Source: Gammaproteobacteria bacterium (GTDB taxonomy: Bacteria > Pseudomonadota > Gammaproteobacteria > Pseudomonadales > Pseudohongiellaceae). Taken from it: 64,000 bases of DNA. This document shows positions 9,845 through 20,976 of this stretch, in pieces. Position numbers and translations under genes: made by a program. Below the pieces are notes generated by a model. That model saw only the letters and a program-made list of their open reading frames with translations, made no database searches and had not been told where the DNA came from. The DNA is taken from contig JAJFKE010000023.1 of NCBI GenBank assembly GCA_021773355.1, positions 186,001-250,000 of the forward strand, read 5' to 3'. Each line of letters begins with the position of its first letter. Position 1 is the stretch's first letter.

Positions 9845-11515
9845 CTATGGCTTTAATACCGGCTCGAGCAGCACATCATTCTGTTCTGATTTCGTTGCAA
9901 GATGTATGGCCTTGGTCAGTGTCTTTGCCGCGTTTCGAATCTCTCGGATAGTATTTAGCTGAATCGAAACGCCAGTGCCATTCCTATAATCTCGACCTGC
10001 GTGTGAGTATACGAAATCGGTGGATTCCTCCTTGTGTTGTTCAGTTAAAACCCGCAGCTCATGCAACTCTTCCAGAACAAATGCCTCAGGGTGATCTCCG
10101 ACAAGTAAACCTATCATTTTTTCATAAACTGTTTTCTGAAATTGTTTCTGACTGTCGTAGAGTTCACGCATAGCCTTGCTGGTACTATATTTCAGCTCGT
10201 GCAGGTCGTGCTGAATATCCTTCAAGCATTTACTACTGAACACCACATGCCGTGTCACCGCCTGCCAACGTTCTAGCTCTTTGCTTTCATCCATATTCAA
10301 AGCTTGTGTTTGAATCTGCAATAAATAATCCAAAATGCGACCTTCCTGGGTTTTGAGTTCTTCATAACCTTCTTCGAATGAGTGATGGCCTATTGCCCCA
10401 ATAACCCCGTCACCGCTTTCAGTAATAATTTTCAACTGCTCTGGTTTTAGACTAAATACTCTTAGATTATTGCAAGCCGCCTGGAGTATGGCCAATTTGA
10501 CTGTCTCAGATAAGGCGACCAGGGCAGCGTCGACCACATTTGGAGTAACGGTGACTAATAAGTTTTGGGATGGACTCAGACTTCTTGAGAACAGCTTTTC
10601 GATCCAGTTTGCGAAGTAGTTAATGAATGGAAGAAACGCTATCAATCCTAATACATTCATTAGACTGTGGAAGGCAACCAGCGAATACAGAGGATCGTTT
10701 AGAGAAAACAATGAGAAGAGTTGTGGTAGCAGTGGCAGCAATAGTAGAAATGCTGCCATATCGACAATTAGATTGAAGCTGAAGTGCGCAAAGGCAAGTC
10801 GTTTCTTTATTTGATTGCCAGTAATGCTACCCAGGGCGGTGGTGCTGGTAGTGCCCAAGTCTGCGCCTATGATCAATGCAACTGCCTCAGGCAGTGCGAT
10901 AAACTCAGCATTGATGGCGGCCAGGGCGATCATCATGACTGCGGAGCTTGATTGCATCACAATGGTAAAAACAATGCCTGCGGCCAAATAGATAACGGCG
11001 TGATGCCCTTTCAGTGCGGAGATGTCCCACTGCTGCGGAAGTGACTCCATGCTGGATTTCATAATACCCAGCCCGAATAGTACAAGAGCAATACCAAACG
11101 CTATGGTCGCCGAGTAGTTAAGCCGCGAATCGCGTCTGCTCATAGCCATTACAACGCCGGCAGTACCAAGCAGGGGCAGAGCAATTGACTCCAGGTCAAT
11201 CTTGAAACCAAATATGGCGACTAACCAACCGGTAAAGGTGGTCCCCAGGTTAGCGCCCAGTATAATGCCAATCCCATTCACCAGGGGCACCAGTCCCGCG
11301 CTGGCAAAAGCCAGCACCAACAGGCTTACCATGGAACTGCTTTGTAGTATCGCCGTCGAGATTATGCCGGTAGCAACGCTGCTAGCCGGTGTTCCGGTGC
11401 TGGATCTCACCCAATAGCGAAGTCTGACATCACTCAGTTTGCGAATGCCATATTCGAGTTGCGACATGCCTAAGAGAAATATTCCAAGGCCAAAAAAAAC
11501 GTTTAACTCTGTCAA
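9845..11515 (-). CDS. Na/Pi cotransporter family protein (NptA/PhoU-like C-terminus)
   Basis: Repeats ILQSSSMVSLLVLAFASAGL and VMQSSSAVMMIALAA; GANLGTTFTG / GADLGTTSTT. Confidence 0.92.
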   Translation of the reverse strand: MTELNVFFGLGIFLLGMSQLEYGIRKLSDVRLRYWVRSSTGTPASSVATGIISTAILQSSSMVSLLVLAFASAGLVPLVNGIGIILGANLGTTFTGWLVAIFGFKIDLESIALPLLGTAGVVMAMSRRDSRLNYSATIAFGIALVLFGLGIMKSSMESLPQQWDISALKGHHAVIYLAAGIVFTIVMQSSSAVMMIALAAINAEFIALPEAVALIIGADLGTTSTTALGSITGNQIKKRLAFAHFSFNLIVDMAAFLLLLPLLPQLFSLFSLNDPLYSLVAFHSLMNVLGLIAFLPFINYFANWIEKLFSRSLSPSQNLLVTVTPNVVDAALVALSETVKLAILQAACNNLRVFSLKPEQLKIITESGDGVIGAIGHHSFEEGYEELKTQEGRILDYLLQIQTQALNMDESKELERWQAVTRHVVFSSKCLKDIQHDLHELKYSTSKAMRELYDSQKQFQKTVYEKMIGLLVGDHPEAFVLEELHELRVLTEQHKEESTDFVYSHAGRDYRNGTGVSIQLNTIREIRNAAKTLTKAIHLATKSEQNDVLLEPVLKP

Positions 11516-11699
11516 ATTGACTCAACCTCTGATCATTGATCTATAAGATCAGTCAGTGCTTCGCGCTTCAAGTAGTGAATCAGAAACAAGCAATCCGAGA
11601 TATGAAGATACCAGCAAGGCTTCGCAGCGCTTTCTAACTGTGCTTTTCCTAACGGACTGCCCATTGAGAACATCGAAGGCTCATTACCGCCGAGTTAGT

Positions 11700-12878
11700 C
11701 TAATAGTTAACAGTCGTTCCCTCATTAATCAAATCTGAGGGATAGAGGATGACCTGCTCACCTTCACCGATGCCACCAATAATCCTGGTGTATTCTCTGC
11801 CACGTGCTCCTATTAATATCGCTCTGGTTTCCACCAAATTATTTTCGACAACAAAAGTATTCCAACCATCGCTGCGTTGAAAAATTGCGCTGGTAGGAAT
11901 GGTGAGCACTTCGTTTGCCTGCCAGGTAACGATCTGTGTTGTTACACGATACTCCGCACCCAGATTTGGCGGCGGATTTATCAAGTCAATAATGACATTT
12001 ACCCGTTGTTCTTCCACTCCAAGAGCCGACACCTTGGTGAAGGCCTCCGGTTCGATATTTCGCACAAGCGCATTAAGCGTCTGATCTCCTCCCCAACCTG
12101 AAATGTAAACTGTGTCTCCTGGCTCTATAGCGATTGCATCTTGTGTGAGAATGTCGGCGACGACTTCAAGCTCATCCTGATTGCTGATTTCAAACAGCAA
12201 GGTGCCAGCCGCTATTACTCGTTCATTTTCCTCAAACACTTGATACACAGTGCCATCAACCGGGGCTAACACAGAAATGAGAGAGTCATCAGTAGCATCA
12301 CCACTGCTGTTCACGCCCAACAGGAATGATCGCGCGGTATCTATTTCTGCTTCTGCTGCCGCAAGGCTTGCCTCGGCGCTACGCTGACGGGCTTGCTCGG
12401 CGGTGACCAGTTGTCGATAGGTTTCTGTTTCCTCTGCACTGGCCAGCTTGCTACGAAATAATTCTTCACGACGACTCAGTTCCTGGCTAGCTCTTGCTAA
12501 TGCACTGCTAATCTCATCGAGCGTGGCCTGTGCAGCGGCGTGGCGCGCTTCTGCAGCGGCAAGGTTCGCCTGAGAAAATGCCAATGTGCGCGTATCCTGT
12601 GGCGTAGCCGCGATTCTGGCTAACACCTGACCACTGCTAACTGAAGCCCCTTCGTCCAGGTCTGTCCTTAGCAAACGCCCTGCAATAGGTGCGGTGACCA
12701 GATAGGGATTTATGCCGCGCGTGCGCCCTTGCGTTTCTACCGCTTCGAAAAAAGGCCTGGCCTCAATCACAGCAATATCTACGCGGATCGGGCTGGGCCG
12801 AAAAAGCAGAAATAGCAGCCCGGTCACCGCAATCAGGGCGAGCAGTTGTAGCCATCTTGGTATTTTTACCATCAACAA
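11700..12878 (-). CDS. HlyD-family periplasmic adaptor subunit
   Basis: N-terminal TM, biotinyl-lipoyl-like halves, coiled coil; downstream of the ABC permease. Confidence 0.88.
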   Translation of the reverse strand: MLMVKIPRWLQLLALIAVTGLLFLLFRPSPIRVDIAVIEARPFFEAVETQGRTRGINPYLVTAPIAGRLLRTDLDEGASVSSGQVLARIAATPQDTRTLAFSQANLAAAEARHAAAQATLDEISSALARASQELSRREELFRSKLASAEETETYRQLVTAEQARQRSAEASLAAAEAEIDTARSFLLGVNSSGDATDDSLISVLAPVDGTVYQVFEENERVIAAGTLLFEISNQDELEVVADILTQDAIAIEPGDTVYISGWGGDQTLNALVRNIEPEAFTKVSALGVEEQRVNVIIDLINPPPNLGAEYRVTTQIVTWQANEVLTIPTSAIFQRSDGWNTFVVENNLVETRAILIGARGREYTRIIGGIGEGEQVILYPSDLINEGTTVNY

Positions 12879-15254
12879 TTACTCCCGAGTTTTCAGCACT
12901 TCGATCAGATCCAGCCGGTCCAGTCGCCGCCTTACTAACCAACCACTGGCAATAGCGGCAATCAGCACCAGTAAAGCCGAGGTGAAATAGGTACGTGGCT
13001 CGGTTATAAACGGAATCCGGTAAATGTCTGTTTGCATTCCGGTAGTTATAGAATAACTGAGCAGGTAGCCGATAAGCCAACCGATGGGTATTGCGAACAG
13101 AGTTACTACGCCTTGTTCCCCGAGTAATAACCAGGCTACCTCGCGGCGGTGAAAACCCATTACTCGTAGACTGGCCAATTCCCGCCCTCTTTCCGACAGG
13201 GCAATACGTGCGGCATTATAGACAACGCCAACTGCGATAATACTGGCGAAACCGAGCAGGAATCCGGCAGCAGTTAGAATGCTTGCAGCAAGTTGTTCTT
13301 CAAAAGATTTCAACATCGTCGTGGGCGACGCTACGCCTGTCACCGCAGGCATCTCCTTTAATGAGCGCTGAACTGTTTCGCGATCATTTTCATCTACGGC
13401 CAGCAGCGCCCCTGAAATAACGCCGGGCTCGTCGCTTAATTGCCATAGGGCCTCCTTACTCATAAAAACTGACAGACCGAGAAAGTCTTCAATAATACCG
13501 TTGACCGGTACCAAGGCTCTTCGGCGTTTACCATTTAGCATTTCTGCAAACAACTGATCACCGGATGTAACACCCAGCCGGTTCGCTAGCATGGCACTAA
13601 TAACAACTCCAGAGGCGGGCACTGGAATCTCCTTGCCGGCGGCGTTGACGATACGTCGCATCTCGCCGTTCTGTTCCATTCCCTGAATAGCGACTTCGTC
13701 CTCGCGATGTCCGAACCTGAGCCGCGCCGGGACTAATCGGTAGGTTTCTACACGGCTCACTCCATCGAGATTGGCCAGTTCATAACGCACGTCTTCCGAC
13801 AGAATTTCCCTAAAGGTGAGATTCAGGTCCTCTCGCTGGATTTGTCTAAATTGCAGATCCATCATGTAGTAGACACTGTCGAACATGAAGAAACCTATGG
13901 TTAGAATTGCCACTGCCAGAGCAATGCCCAGAGAAGAAAACATTCCCTGCACAGGCTTGCGTTCCATGTTACGCAAGATCATGCGTCCGGTTGCGTTCAT
14001 TAGTTTTCCTAGGCCAAGCTTTTCCAGGAATCCAGGTCGAAAATTCGCAGGCGCCTCTGGACGCATCGCTTCCGCCGGCGGCAATAAGACAGAGTGCCGT
14101 ACCGCTGCGACCGCGCCGGTAAATGCGCCCAGTGCACAGGCGGCAAAGGCAAAACCCATTAATGGGAAAGATAGCTGGTAGGTGAGGTTTGGAATCGAGA
14201 AGTAGGTGGAATACATGCCAATATAGGCATCTCCGAGCAGAGCTCCTCCGATCATCCCAACCATGCCACCAAGTAGTACTGCTACCACAGCGAACATGAG
14301 AAAGTGGCCACCCACTTCCCAGTCGGAATAGCCGAAGGCTTTGAGTACGGCAATCTCACCGCGCTGCGTGGCGATTAATCGCCCCAACACCAGATACAAA
14401 AGAAACACCGCAACCCCAAGAAAAATTACAGGAATCACTGCGCCGGTTATGCGATTCTGATCCAATTCCGACTGTAAGATTAGATGGGAAATCTGATCGC
14501 TGCGAGCGTAGGCACCAAGACCGCCATAGGGTTCCAGCAAATTATCAATATCCTTGATGACAGCATCAATGTTTGCTCCTGGCCCCAAGGATACAAATGC
14601 TTCATTGAATGCTCCGTCCATATTAAATGCAGGTCCAAGCACTTCTCTGCTCGCCCAAAATACGCCATATCGCTCGTCCTCTGGATAGATGGCGCCCGGA
14701 GGTACCGCATAAGTGTGTTCCGGTGAAATTGCCGTGCCTACCACTTCAAACACGCGTGCGCGACCATTGATGATTGCCCTGATCGAATCTCCTGGTTCAA
14801 ACTCGCGAGCCTTGGCAAATTTTTCACTAATAATGACTTCATCAAGCGCGCCGGGATTAATATAGCGACCCTGCCTCATCACAATATCGTTGAGCAGCGG
14901 CCTGCCCATTTCGGGTAAGGAAATAAAGCGACCGTGTGCCGCGATGCCGCTGTCATCAAGATCCAGAGTCGCTATAAAAGTAACTCGAGTGTCTACTGCG
15001 TCCACGCCGACGACGGACTCCAAAGATGAGCGCAGGGACTCGGGTGCCCGCACCAGATTAACCCAGGCATCAGCAAAACGGGCATTCCTATAAAACTGCT
15101 GTTGTGCGTCAACCATGGATTCATAGCTTCCTCGCATGGTGACAATAGACATGATTCCAGCCGCAACCACCAATGCGATAGAAGCTATCTGGGCCTTTAG
15201 TGTCCACAGTTCTCTTAACAGTTTTGTATTTAACGCGGACATTGTGGTTACCAT
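12879..15254 (-). CDS. ABC transporter permease (FtsX/MacB-like)
   Basis: 791 aa, two FtsX-like blocks ([33 protein letters not shown]). Confidence 0.92.
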   Translation of the reverse strand: MVTTMSALNTKLLRELWTLKAQIASIALVVAAGIMSIVTMRGSYESMVDAQQQFYRNARFADAWVNLVRAPESLRSSLESVVGVDAVDTRVTFIATLDLDDSGIAAHGRFISLPEMGRPLLNDIVMRQGRYINPGALDEVIISEKFAKAREFEPGDSIRAIINGRARVFEVVGTAISPEHTYAVPPGAIYPEDERYGVFWASREVLGPAFNMDGAFNEAFVSLGPGANIDAVIKDIDNLLEPYGGLGAYARSDQISHLILQSELDQNRITGAVIPVIFLGVAVFLLYLVLGRLIATQRGEIAVLKAFGYSDWEVGGHFLMFAVVAVLLGGMVGMIGGALLGDAYIGMYSTYFSIPNLTYQLSFPLMGFAFAACALGAFTGAVAAVRHSVLLPPAEAMRPEAPANFRPGFLEKLGLGKLMNATGRMILRNMERKPVQGMFSSLGIALAVAILTIGFFMFDSVYYMMDLQFRQIQREDLNLTFREILSEDVRYELANLDGVSRVETYRLVPARLRFGHREDEVAIQGMEQNGEMRRIVNAAGKEIPVPASGVVISAMLANRLGVTSGDQLFAEMLNGKRRRALVPVNGIIEDFLGLSVFMSKEALWQLSDEPGVISGALLAVDENDRETVQRSLKEMPAVTGVASPTTMLKSFEEQLAASILTAAGFLLGFASIIAVGVVYNAARIALSERGRELASLRVMGFHRREVAWLLLGEQGVVTLFAIPIGWLIGYLLSYSITTGMQTDIYRIPFITEPRTYFTSALLVLIAAIASGWLVRRRLDRLDLIEVLKTRE

Positions 15255-15991
15255 TCGATGTCTTCGACATTGGCACGAGTTGCATTCTCAATGCGCTCAG
15301 CAATCTGCCCGCTACTCATGCGCACAACGACATCGCCGAGTGCACCGATTCCAGCATTATGGGTAATGATGGCTGTGGTCGTTTGCGTCTGGCAATTCAC
15401 CTGGTTCAATACCGTCAATACCAGTTTTCCAGTTTCTACATCTAGTGCGCCAGTGGGTTCATCGCAGAGCAGAATACTTGGGCGTTTAGCAATCGCTCGG
15501 GCAATCGCGACCCGTTGTTGCTCTCCGCCGGATAACTGCGATGGAAAATGATTCATTCGATCTGCAAGTCCTACCAATGCCAGCGCGTCTTCGGGCTTCA
15601 TGGGATCGTTGGCAATATCGGTCACCAAAGCCACGTTTTCTCGGGCGGTGAGACTCGAGATCAGGTTGTAGAACTGGAAAACGAAGCCCACATGGTGACG
15701 ACGATAGTCGGTAAGTTCGCGATCATTAAGCTTGCCAAGATCCCCTCCCCGGTAAATCACGGAACCGCTGCTGGCCTTGTCGAGACCACCAATAATGTTC
15801 AGCAAGGTGGATTTACCACTGCCAGAAGCACCTAAAAGAACCGTTAATTGACCCTCTCTTAACTCAAAATCCACATTTTTCAGGGCGTGCACCGTCAGCT
15901 CCCCCATAGGATAGTTCTTGCATAGACGCTGGGTAGTTAGGATAGTCGCCGTCTCAGCCTGAGTTGCAGTGGATAGATTCACAGTATTCAA
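15248..15991 (-). CDS. ABC transporter ATP-binding protein
   Basis: Walker [10 protein letters not shown], signature [14 protein letters not shown], Walker [13 protein letters not shown]. Confidence 0.97.
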   Translation of the reverse strand: MNTVNLSTATQAETATILTTQRLCKNYPMGELTVHALKNVDFELREGQLTVLLGASGSGKSTLLNIIGGLDKASSGSVIYRGGDLGKLNDRELTDYRRHHVGFVFQFYNLISSLTARENVALVTDIANDPMKPEDALALVGLADRMNHFPSQLSGGEQQRVAIARAIAKRPSILLCDEPTGALDVETGKLVLTVLNQVNCQTQTTTAIITHNAGIGALGDVVVRMSSGQIAERIENATRANVEDIEW

Positions 15992-16155
15992 TCCTGCCCG
16001 TGATTAACAATTTGTGCGTAGGTATTCAGTGTATATCGAGAACTAACGAGAACTTTACCGGGTAGATTGTAATCGACAATTGAGATAGATCAGGTAAATG
16101 CAATACCAGACTTTTCCCGTAATTGATAGCAACAGCTTGCGCCGGAATACTCATG

Positions 16156-16177
16156 GCATTTGACCTAAGTCAAATGC
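16156..16177. promoter_or_regulatory. FNR-like dyad GCATTTGAC-ctaa-GTCAAATGC
   Basis: Perfect 9-bp inverted repeat with 4-nt spacer; core TTGAC-N4-GTCAA. Confidence 0.55.
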
Positions 16178-16308
16178 GGCTAGTTGATTAATGATATACA
16201 ACTACTGATTGTATGAGATAGGCGCGGTGTTGACACTTATTATTGACACTGAACCACCTAATTGCATAGCTAAATTCGCATTAACAATATCAATCGAGGA
16301 AATCCCGC

Positions 16309-16605
16309 ATGCTTAGTCGAAGAGAGCACGAAAGAGAACTGGAAAATAAATTGCTGGAACTAGAAGAAGAGGTCGAAAAACTAAAGCAGGAAGTTATTGA
16401 CGTTGAACTGGAATTGTCTGCCGAACAGCATAAAACACTCCAGAAAATGCAGGAGCTCAAGGAAAAAACCAAGAAAAAAATCCATGACCTTGTCAATGCC
16501 AGCGACGAGGTTTGGGAGGAAATGCAGAAAGGCCTCGAACACTATTGGACGGCAGTAGGTAACGAAATGAAATCTTACGAAGATTTTTTCCGTAAAAAAC
16601 ACTAA
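16309..16605 (+). CDS. Small charged coiled-coil protein
   Basis: 98 aa, heptad-rich LLELEEEVEKLKQEVIDVELELSAEQHKTLQKMQELKEKTKKKI. Confidence 0.7.
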   Translation: MLSRREHERELENKLLELEEEVEKLKQEVIDVELELSAEQHKTLQKMQELKEKTKKKIHDLVNASDEVWEEMQKGLEHYWTAVGNEMKSYEDFFRKKH

Positions 16606-16767
16606 CGCCGAATTTAGCCGTTGAAGAATTGCTTATTGTTAAATTAGTATCTGCGCCTGTTCGAAGCGCTTGCGGCATCTGTGATTCTCTTTTCACCCAG
16701 GTAGCCCAAAGTGTAAATTCTTTGAGGCCAAGATTACACTTCCTTCAATTCAGCGAGCTATTCCAGA

Positions 16768-17745
16768 ATGCTTTGCTTATCGGAAAAAGAGTGTCTCAAG
16801 ACTAAGAAAGCAATAGCTGTTGTTGTATTAACGCTCGCCTATTGTTTGCAAGGCAATGTCAGTGTAGCCGAAGATTCGACTACTGAAACCGAAGCCAATC
16901 CCTGGCAGTGGTTACTTGGCAACCGCGAGGTGGTATCAAGAAACGTAACCGCCGTCGGCCGTAATCTGGACAACTGGCTGGCCGGTGAAGGCATAGGCGA
17001 GCAATCCAATCAAACCTACCTAAGTGTGCGACTCAATCAACAGATAGGATCACGGGACGGTTATCATTCGCGCGCCAGGATAGGCGGGAGCCTTGATCTA
17101 CCGCGGGCTTCTGAGCGCTGGAGGCTGATATTCGAATCTGATGCCGAAGAACTCAATTCACTGGAAGGGGATGTGTTGGGTGATGAAGTTTCGGGCGAGG
17201 GCATCGCTGGGCTGAGCTATCAGCAAAAGCTGGGAGAAAGATGGCAGTTGAGTCATGCCATCGGACTACGCGACAGATTGCCAGCCGATCCATTTTACCG
17301 CTTTAAGGCACAGCATCAACGAACACTGAACGCCGACTGGTCGCTGAGCTTTCGGCAAAAAATCTGGCACTACAAGACTCAGGGTTGGGGCTACGATACT
17401 GACTTTACCTTTAACCGGGAAATCTCAGCGTCCAAAATTCTGTCAATCTCATCTGGAGTAAAATACCAACAGGATCGCAAACGCACCGAATTCAGCCAAA
17501 TTCTCGCCCTGCACGATACGCGAGCCGAGTTTGAAACACTCAGCTATGAACTGGGCCTACTCGGCAGTAATAGACCCAACAGCAGAATCAATGACTACTT
17601 CACCGGAGTGCGTTACCGCCATGCGCTTGAAGATGATTGGCTTTTTGTCGAGGTGGTCCCACAACTTCTTGTTTCACGAGATGAGAACTGGCGGCCCGAG
17701 CTTCGATTAATTATAAATCTTGAAATGCTATTTTTCGATTTCTAA
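16768..17745 (+). CDS. Hypothetical outer-membrane beta-barrel protein
   Basis: Signal peptide-like N-terminus; alternating amphipathic strands; terminates in LEMLFFDF. Confidence 0.65.
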   Translation: MLCLSEKECLKTKKAIAVVVLTLAYCLQGNVSVAEDSTTETEANPWQWLLGNREVVSRNVTAVGRNLDNWLAGEGIGEQSNQTYLSVRLNQQIGSRDGYHSRARIGGSLDLPRASERWRLIFESDAEELNSLEGDVLGDEVSGEGIAGLSYQQKLGERWQLSHAIGLRDRLPADPFYRFKAQHQRTLNADWSLSFRQKIWHYKTQGWGYDTDFTFNREISASKILSISSGVKYQQDRKRTEFSQILALHDTRAEFETLSYELGLLGSNRPNSRINDYFTGVRYRHALEDDWLFVEVVPQLLVSRDENWRPELRLIINLEMLFFDF

Positions 17746-17926
17746 AGCAACAAACTGGACGCCGTGACAATCAGAGAGTTAAGCCGAAGGTGAGTTGTTC
17801 GAGCCTTGCTTGTGGCTAGTGGGATTTGTGTTCGAGCTTAAGACACTCACTCTAGGCCTCTGATCCAAGCAATAAACCATGGCTCATAGACACTCAGGCG
17901 GAGAATTCTATGCCAACAAAGGCTGA

Positions 17927-18823
17927 TCAATTCTGCTGTGTAGAATAGAATTCCCGAACTATGTCCCAGGCTTCGCTGGGCGAATCCACATACCGAAACA
18001 ATTCATAGTCCGCTTGATTGATCGCGCCCTCTTCCACCAGAGCTTCAAAGTTAATAATTCTCTGCCAGTACTCTCGCCCAAACAACAGAACAGGCAAGGC
18101 CTCGGATTTTTTTGTTTGAATAAGTGTTAACGTCTCAAACAGCTCATCCAAGGTGCCATAACCACCGGGGAAAACTACTAAAGCAATAGCGCGTAACAGA
18201 AAATGCATTTTTCGAAGGGCAAAATACTGAAATTGAAAACAAAGCTCTGGAGTGATGTACTCATTCGGATGCTGTTCCTTCGGAAGAACAATATTTAGCC
18301 CGATACTCTTTCCTCCGACATCGTGCGCGCCGCGGTTTGCAGCTTCCATGATTCCCTTGCCGCCGCCGGTAATGATAACGGCCGCTGCTGTCCCGCCATT
18401 CTGCGCTTCGCGGCTCACCAGTTGCCCAAATTCCCGGGCCATCTCATAATAATGGGATTTATCAACGTTCCTCCTCGCCTTCGCGACTTTATTGAGCAAC
18501 TCCTCTGCCGTGGGATCAGTATTCAATGCCTCTTCTGCCAGTCGCAGCTCTTCCTTGGCTGCTTCCGGACTCTGTATGCGAGTGCTTCCGAATACGACGA
18601 CAGTTGAGTTTATCCCATACTCCTGTTGCAGCAACTCGGGTTTCAGCAGTTCTAATTGCAGGCGAACCGGGCGCAACTCATCACGCAGTAAGAATGTAGT
18701 GTCCTTATAGGCGGGGATAAATGAAGGTGATCGGGTCTGTGCTGAATTGAACCCGGGCTCATCGGCGTCGAAATGTTCCACCGGCGAACAGTGGGGATTC
18801 TCTGGCTGGCTTTCTTCTGACAT
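17927..18823 (-). CDS. LOG-family (TIGR00730-like) Rossmann protein
   Basis: VIITGGGKGIMEAANRGAHDVGG and VVFPGGYGTLDELFETLTLIQT motifs. Confidence 0.92.
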   Translation of the reverse strand: MSEESQPENPHCSPVEHFDADEPGFNSAQTRSPSFIPAYKDTTFLLRDELRPVRLQLELLKPELLQQEYGINSTVVVFGSTRIQSPEAAKEELRLAEEALNTDPTAEELLNKVAKARRNVDKSHYYEMAREFGQLVSREAQNGGTAAAVIITGGGKGIMEAANRGAHDVGGKSIGLNIVLPKEQHPNEYITPELCFQFQYFALRKMHFLLRAIALVVFPGGYGTLDELFETLTLIQTKKSEALPVLLFGREYWQRIINFEALVEEGAINQADYELFRYVDSPSEAWDIVREFYSTQQN

Positions 18824-19091
18824 ATTATAGATTCATCGTTAGTTAGATTGATAGCAGGAACTACCACTAAGTTATCACAGGATTGCAATTTTCGAACAAA
18901 GCAGATGCGGTGTTGGCTGATGCATATCAATATCCGCGTACCTATCGATTCTGCCCGAGAGCCACGGTGACGTACTTAGATGGCGGGATGGGTAGTGTAT
19001 TCCAGCAAGCTATTTCATACCCCAAAATGCTAATTAAAAGCCCCACATGGAGGAAACTCAAAGACAGCTCTCTGTTCAATCCAGCCCCTAA

Positions 19092-19105
19092 TTGATGATA
19101 ATCAA
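19092..19105. promoter_or_regulatory. Perfect FNR/ANR box TTGAT-GATA-ATCAA
   Basis: 10/10 match to the TTGAT-N4-ATCAA consensus, about 62 nt upstream of ATG 19168. Confidence 0.75.
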
Positions 19106-19167
19106 CTCCCGCTGCCGAGTAACAAATTAATTTTATAGGCTCATTGGACAGGAGACAGTGCATTGCG

Positions 19168-20082
19168 ATGATTTTTGTCTACCTGCTGATCGGTTTGCTG
19201 GTGATAGGCTTTGCAATTCTGGCTTTTTTGCTGGTCCGCTGGAGCGCAGCCAAACGCGTGACCAACAAACATTGGCAAAAACTTTCCCGCACCCAATCTC
19301 CACCCGGACAATCGTTTGATCCGGCGATGCTTGCTGTCTTGCCTGAACCCGTGCAACGTTTTTTTAACTTCAGCATCAAGCCTGGAACACCCCTGTATCG
19401 TGCCGCCGAGATTCAGATGAGGGGAACGTTTAGTTTCGGCGCCAGCCAAGGTTATCAAGCGCTCAGCGCCACGCAAATACTGCATGCTCCCCAGGGCATG
19501 ATCTGGTCGGCAAGAATAGGCAGCGGGCTGCGCTCCGTGTCAGGCTCTGATGGTGTATTCAAGGATAATTCCTGGACACAGTTTGCTTTAAGCGATCTGA
19601 TTCCTGTTGTACAGGTTCGCGATGATCCCGATCACTACTATTCAGCTATCGGGCGCATGCTGGCGGAAAGCCTATTCTGGACACCGGCTGCGCTACTGTC
19701 GTCAGTGCCGGTTACCTGGGAAGCTGTCGGCAGCGATAGCGCAAGAGCGATCATCAGCCATGGCAAGCACAAGATCATCGTTGATTTAGAGTTGCAGGCT
19801 AATGGGCAAGCTTCGCAGATTAGTTTTCTGCGTTGGAGTAACGCCAATGCTGATAAAATCTACCGGTCACAGCCCTTCGGAGGCTATCTTTCAGAATTTC
19901 AGGAATTCGATGGCATTACAGTTTCTACCCGTGTCGAGGCCGGTAATTTTTTTGCTACAACCGACTACTTTCCGTTCTATAGGGTAGACGTTCAAAAATT
20001 CCAGTGGCTTGATCGCGCCACTAGGGCAAACTTCGCAGAGCTTGAAAGTGTCAAACAGCGTCAGTCCACCCCGGGTTTATGA
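19168..20082 (+). CDS. DUF6544/DUF6920-like membrane-anchored protein
   Basis: N-terminal TM; LPEPVQRFFNFSI...GMIWSARIG...YLSEFQEFDGITVSTRVEAGNFF; start ATG 19168 preferred over TTG 19144. Confidence 0.7.
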   Translation: MIFVYLLIGLLVIGFAILAFLLVRWSAAKRVTNKHWQKLSRTQSPPGQSFDPAMLAVLPEPVQRFFNFSIKPGTPLYRAAEIQMRGTFSFGASQGYQALSATQILHAPQGMIWSARIGSGLRSVSGSDGVFKDNSWTQFALSDLIPVVQVRDDPDHYYSAIGRMLAESLFWTPAALLSSVPVTWEAVGSDSARAIISHGKHKIIVDLELQANGQASQISFLRWSNANADKIYRSQPFGGYLSEFQEFDGITVSTRVEAGNFFATTDYFPFYRVDVQKFQWLDRATRANFAELESVKQRQSTPGL

Positions 20083-20591
20083 CTACCATTTATCTTCTTC
20101 AAACCTTGGTGCCGGCAGGATTGATCTTGTGGATCGCAGTGGCTGCTGCGCGAAGCATGTTGGGCTTCTACACTCAAGTTATTGCTACTTTTATATTGAT
20201 AGGGACTCTTGTGTTCATCGGTATATGGATCATCCCTCCCTGGTGCACCCCCTATGTGCTGGCAGCACTGTTGTTTCTTGCCGTGTTGTTTCGTCTGCGC
20301 AGACGGCCAGGTTTTATTTCAGTGTTACCGCCTTCGATTCGTACCTGGGCTGTAGCACTGTTGTTTCTGACATTGGCCATCTATTCACTTACTCAGCTTG
20401 CCACTGCGCTGCATGGACGCATCCCTCCAACAGATAGCATAGATCTGTCATACCCACTCAGGAAAGGAACCTATCTGGTAGTGAGCGGCGGCAATGCAAG
20501 CACCATCAATAGTCACTTTATGACTCTCGATGAGAGCGTGCCGCGCTTTCAACGGTGGCGGGGCAGTATTGGGTGCGGAATCAAATTATGA
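20079..20591 (+). pseudogene. Truncated M23-type membrane peptidase (N-terminal part only)
   Basis: TM region then LSYPLRKGTYLVVSGGNASTINSHFMTLDESVPRFQRWRG, after which the frame is lost; no LytM catalytic domain follows. Confidence 0.5.
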
Positions 20592-20658
20592 GTACCCCTT
20601 AAGCGAGAGTAGGTATATTCAGAAGAAACCTTTTTCCTGTATAACTTCATTTCACTAA

Positions 20659-20976
20659 TTAACTGTTGCTAGCGCTTTCCTCGAAATGAGTCAATCGGCG
20701 CTGTAAAAATCGATTTCGTTCTCGCAACTGCTCCACTTCATCAATCAAACTCAACGCTAATGCGATGCCAGCCCAATCGATTTCAAGATCATGGTGCAAG
20801 CGCACAGCTTTGCGCAAGGTTGATACCATTTGTGGGTCAAATCGCCAGCTCTCGGGGGCGCTACCTTCAGGCTCTACAATCCCATGCTCAACTATTTCAA
20901 TCAGGATGTTGGGAGCTAGCAGGGTAATCTCGCAAAATTCATCAAAGCTTAGGGGCTCGACGCTTATTAATTTCAT
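20659..20976 (-). CDS. cbpM: CbpM-like chaperone modulator (MerR-like)
   Basis: 105 aa following the DnaJ-like gene with 4-nt overlap; [24 protein letters not shown]...[12 protein letters not shown]. Confidence 0.8.
   Translation of the reverse strand: MKLISVEPLSFDEFCEITLLAPNILIEIVEHGIVEPEGSAPESWRFDPQMVSTLRKAVRLHHDLEIDWAGIALALSLIDEVEQLRERNRFLQRRLTHFEESASNS

Noticed and set aside
16080-16093. TTGAG-ATAG-ATCAG as an additional FNR box
   Set aside because: Only 8/10 and asymmetric; the nearby 16156 palindrome is the better candidate.
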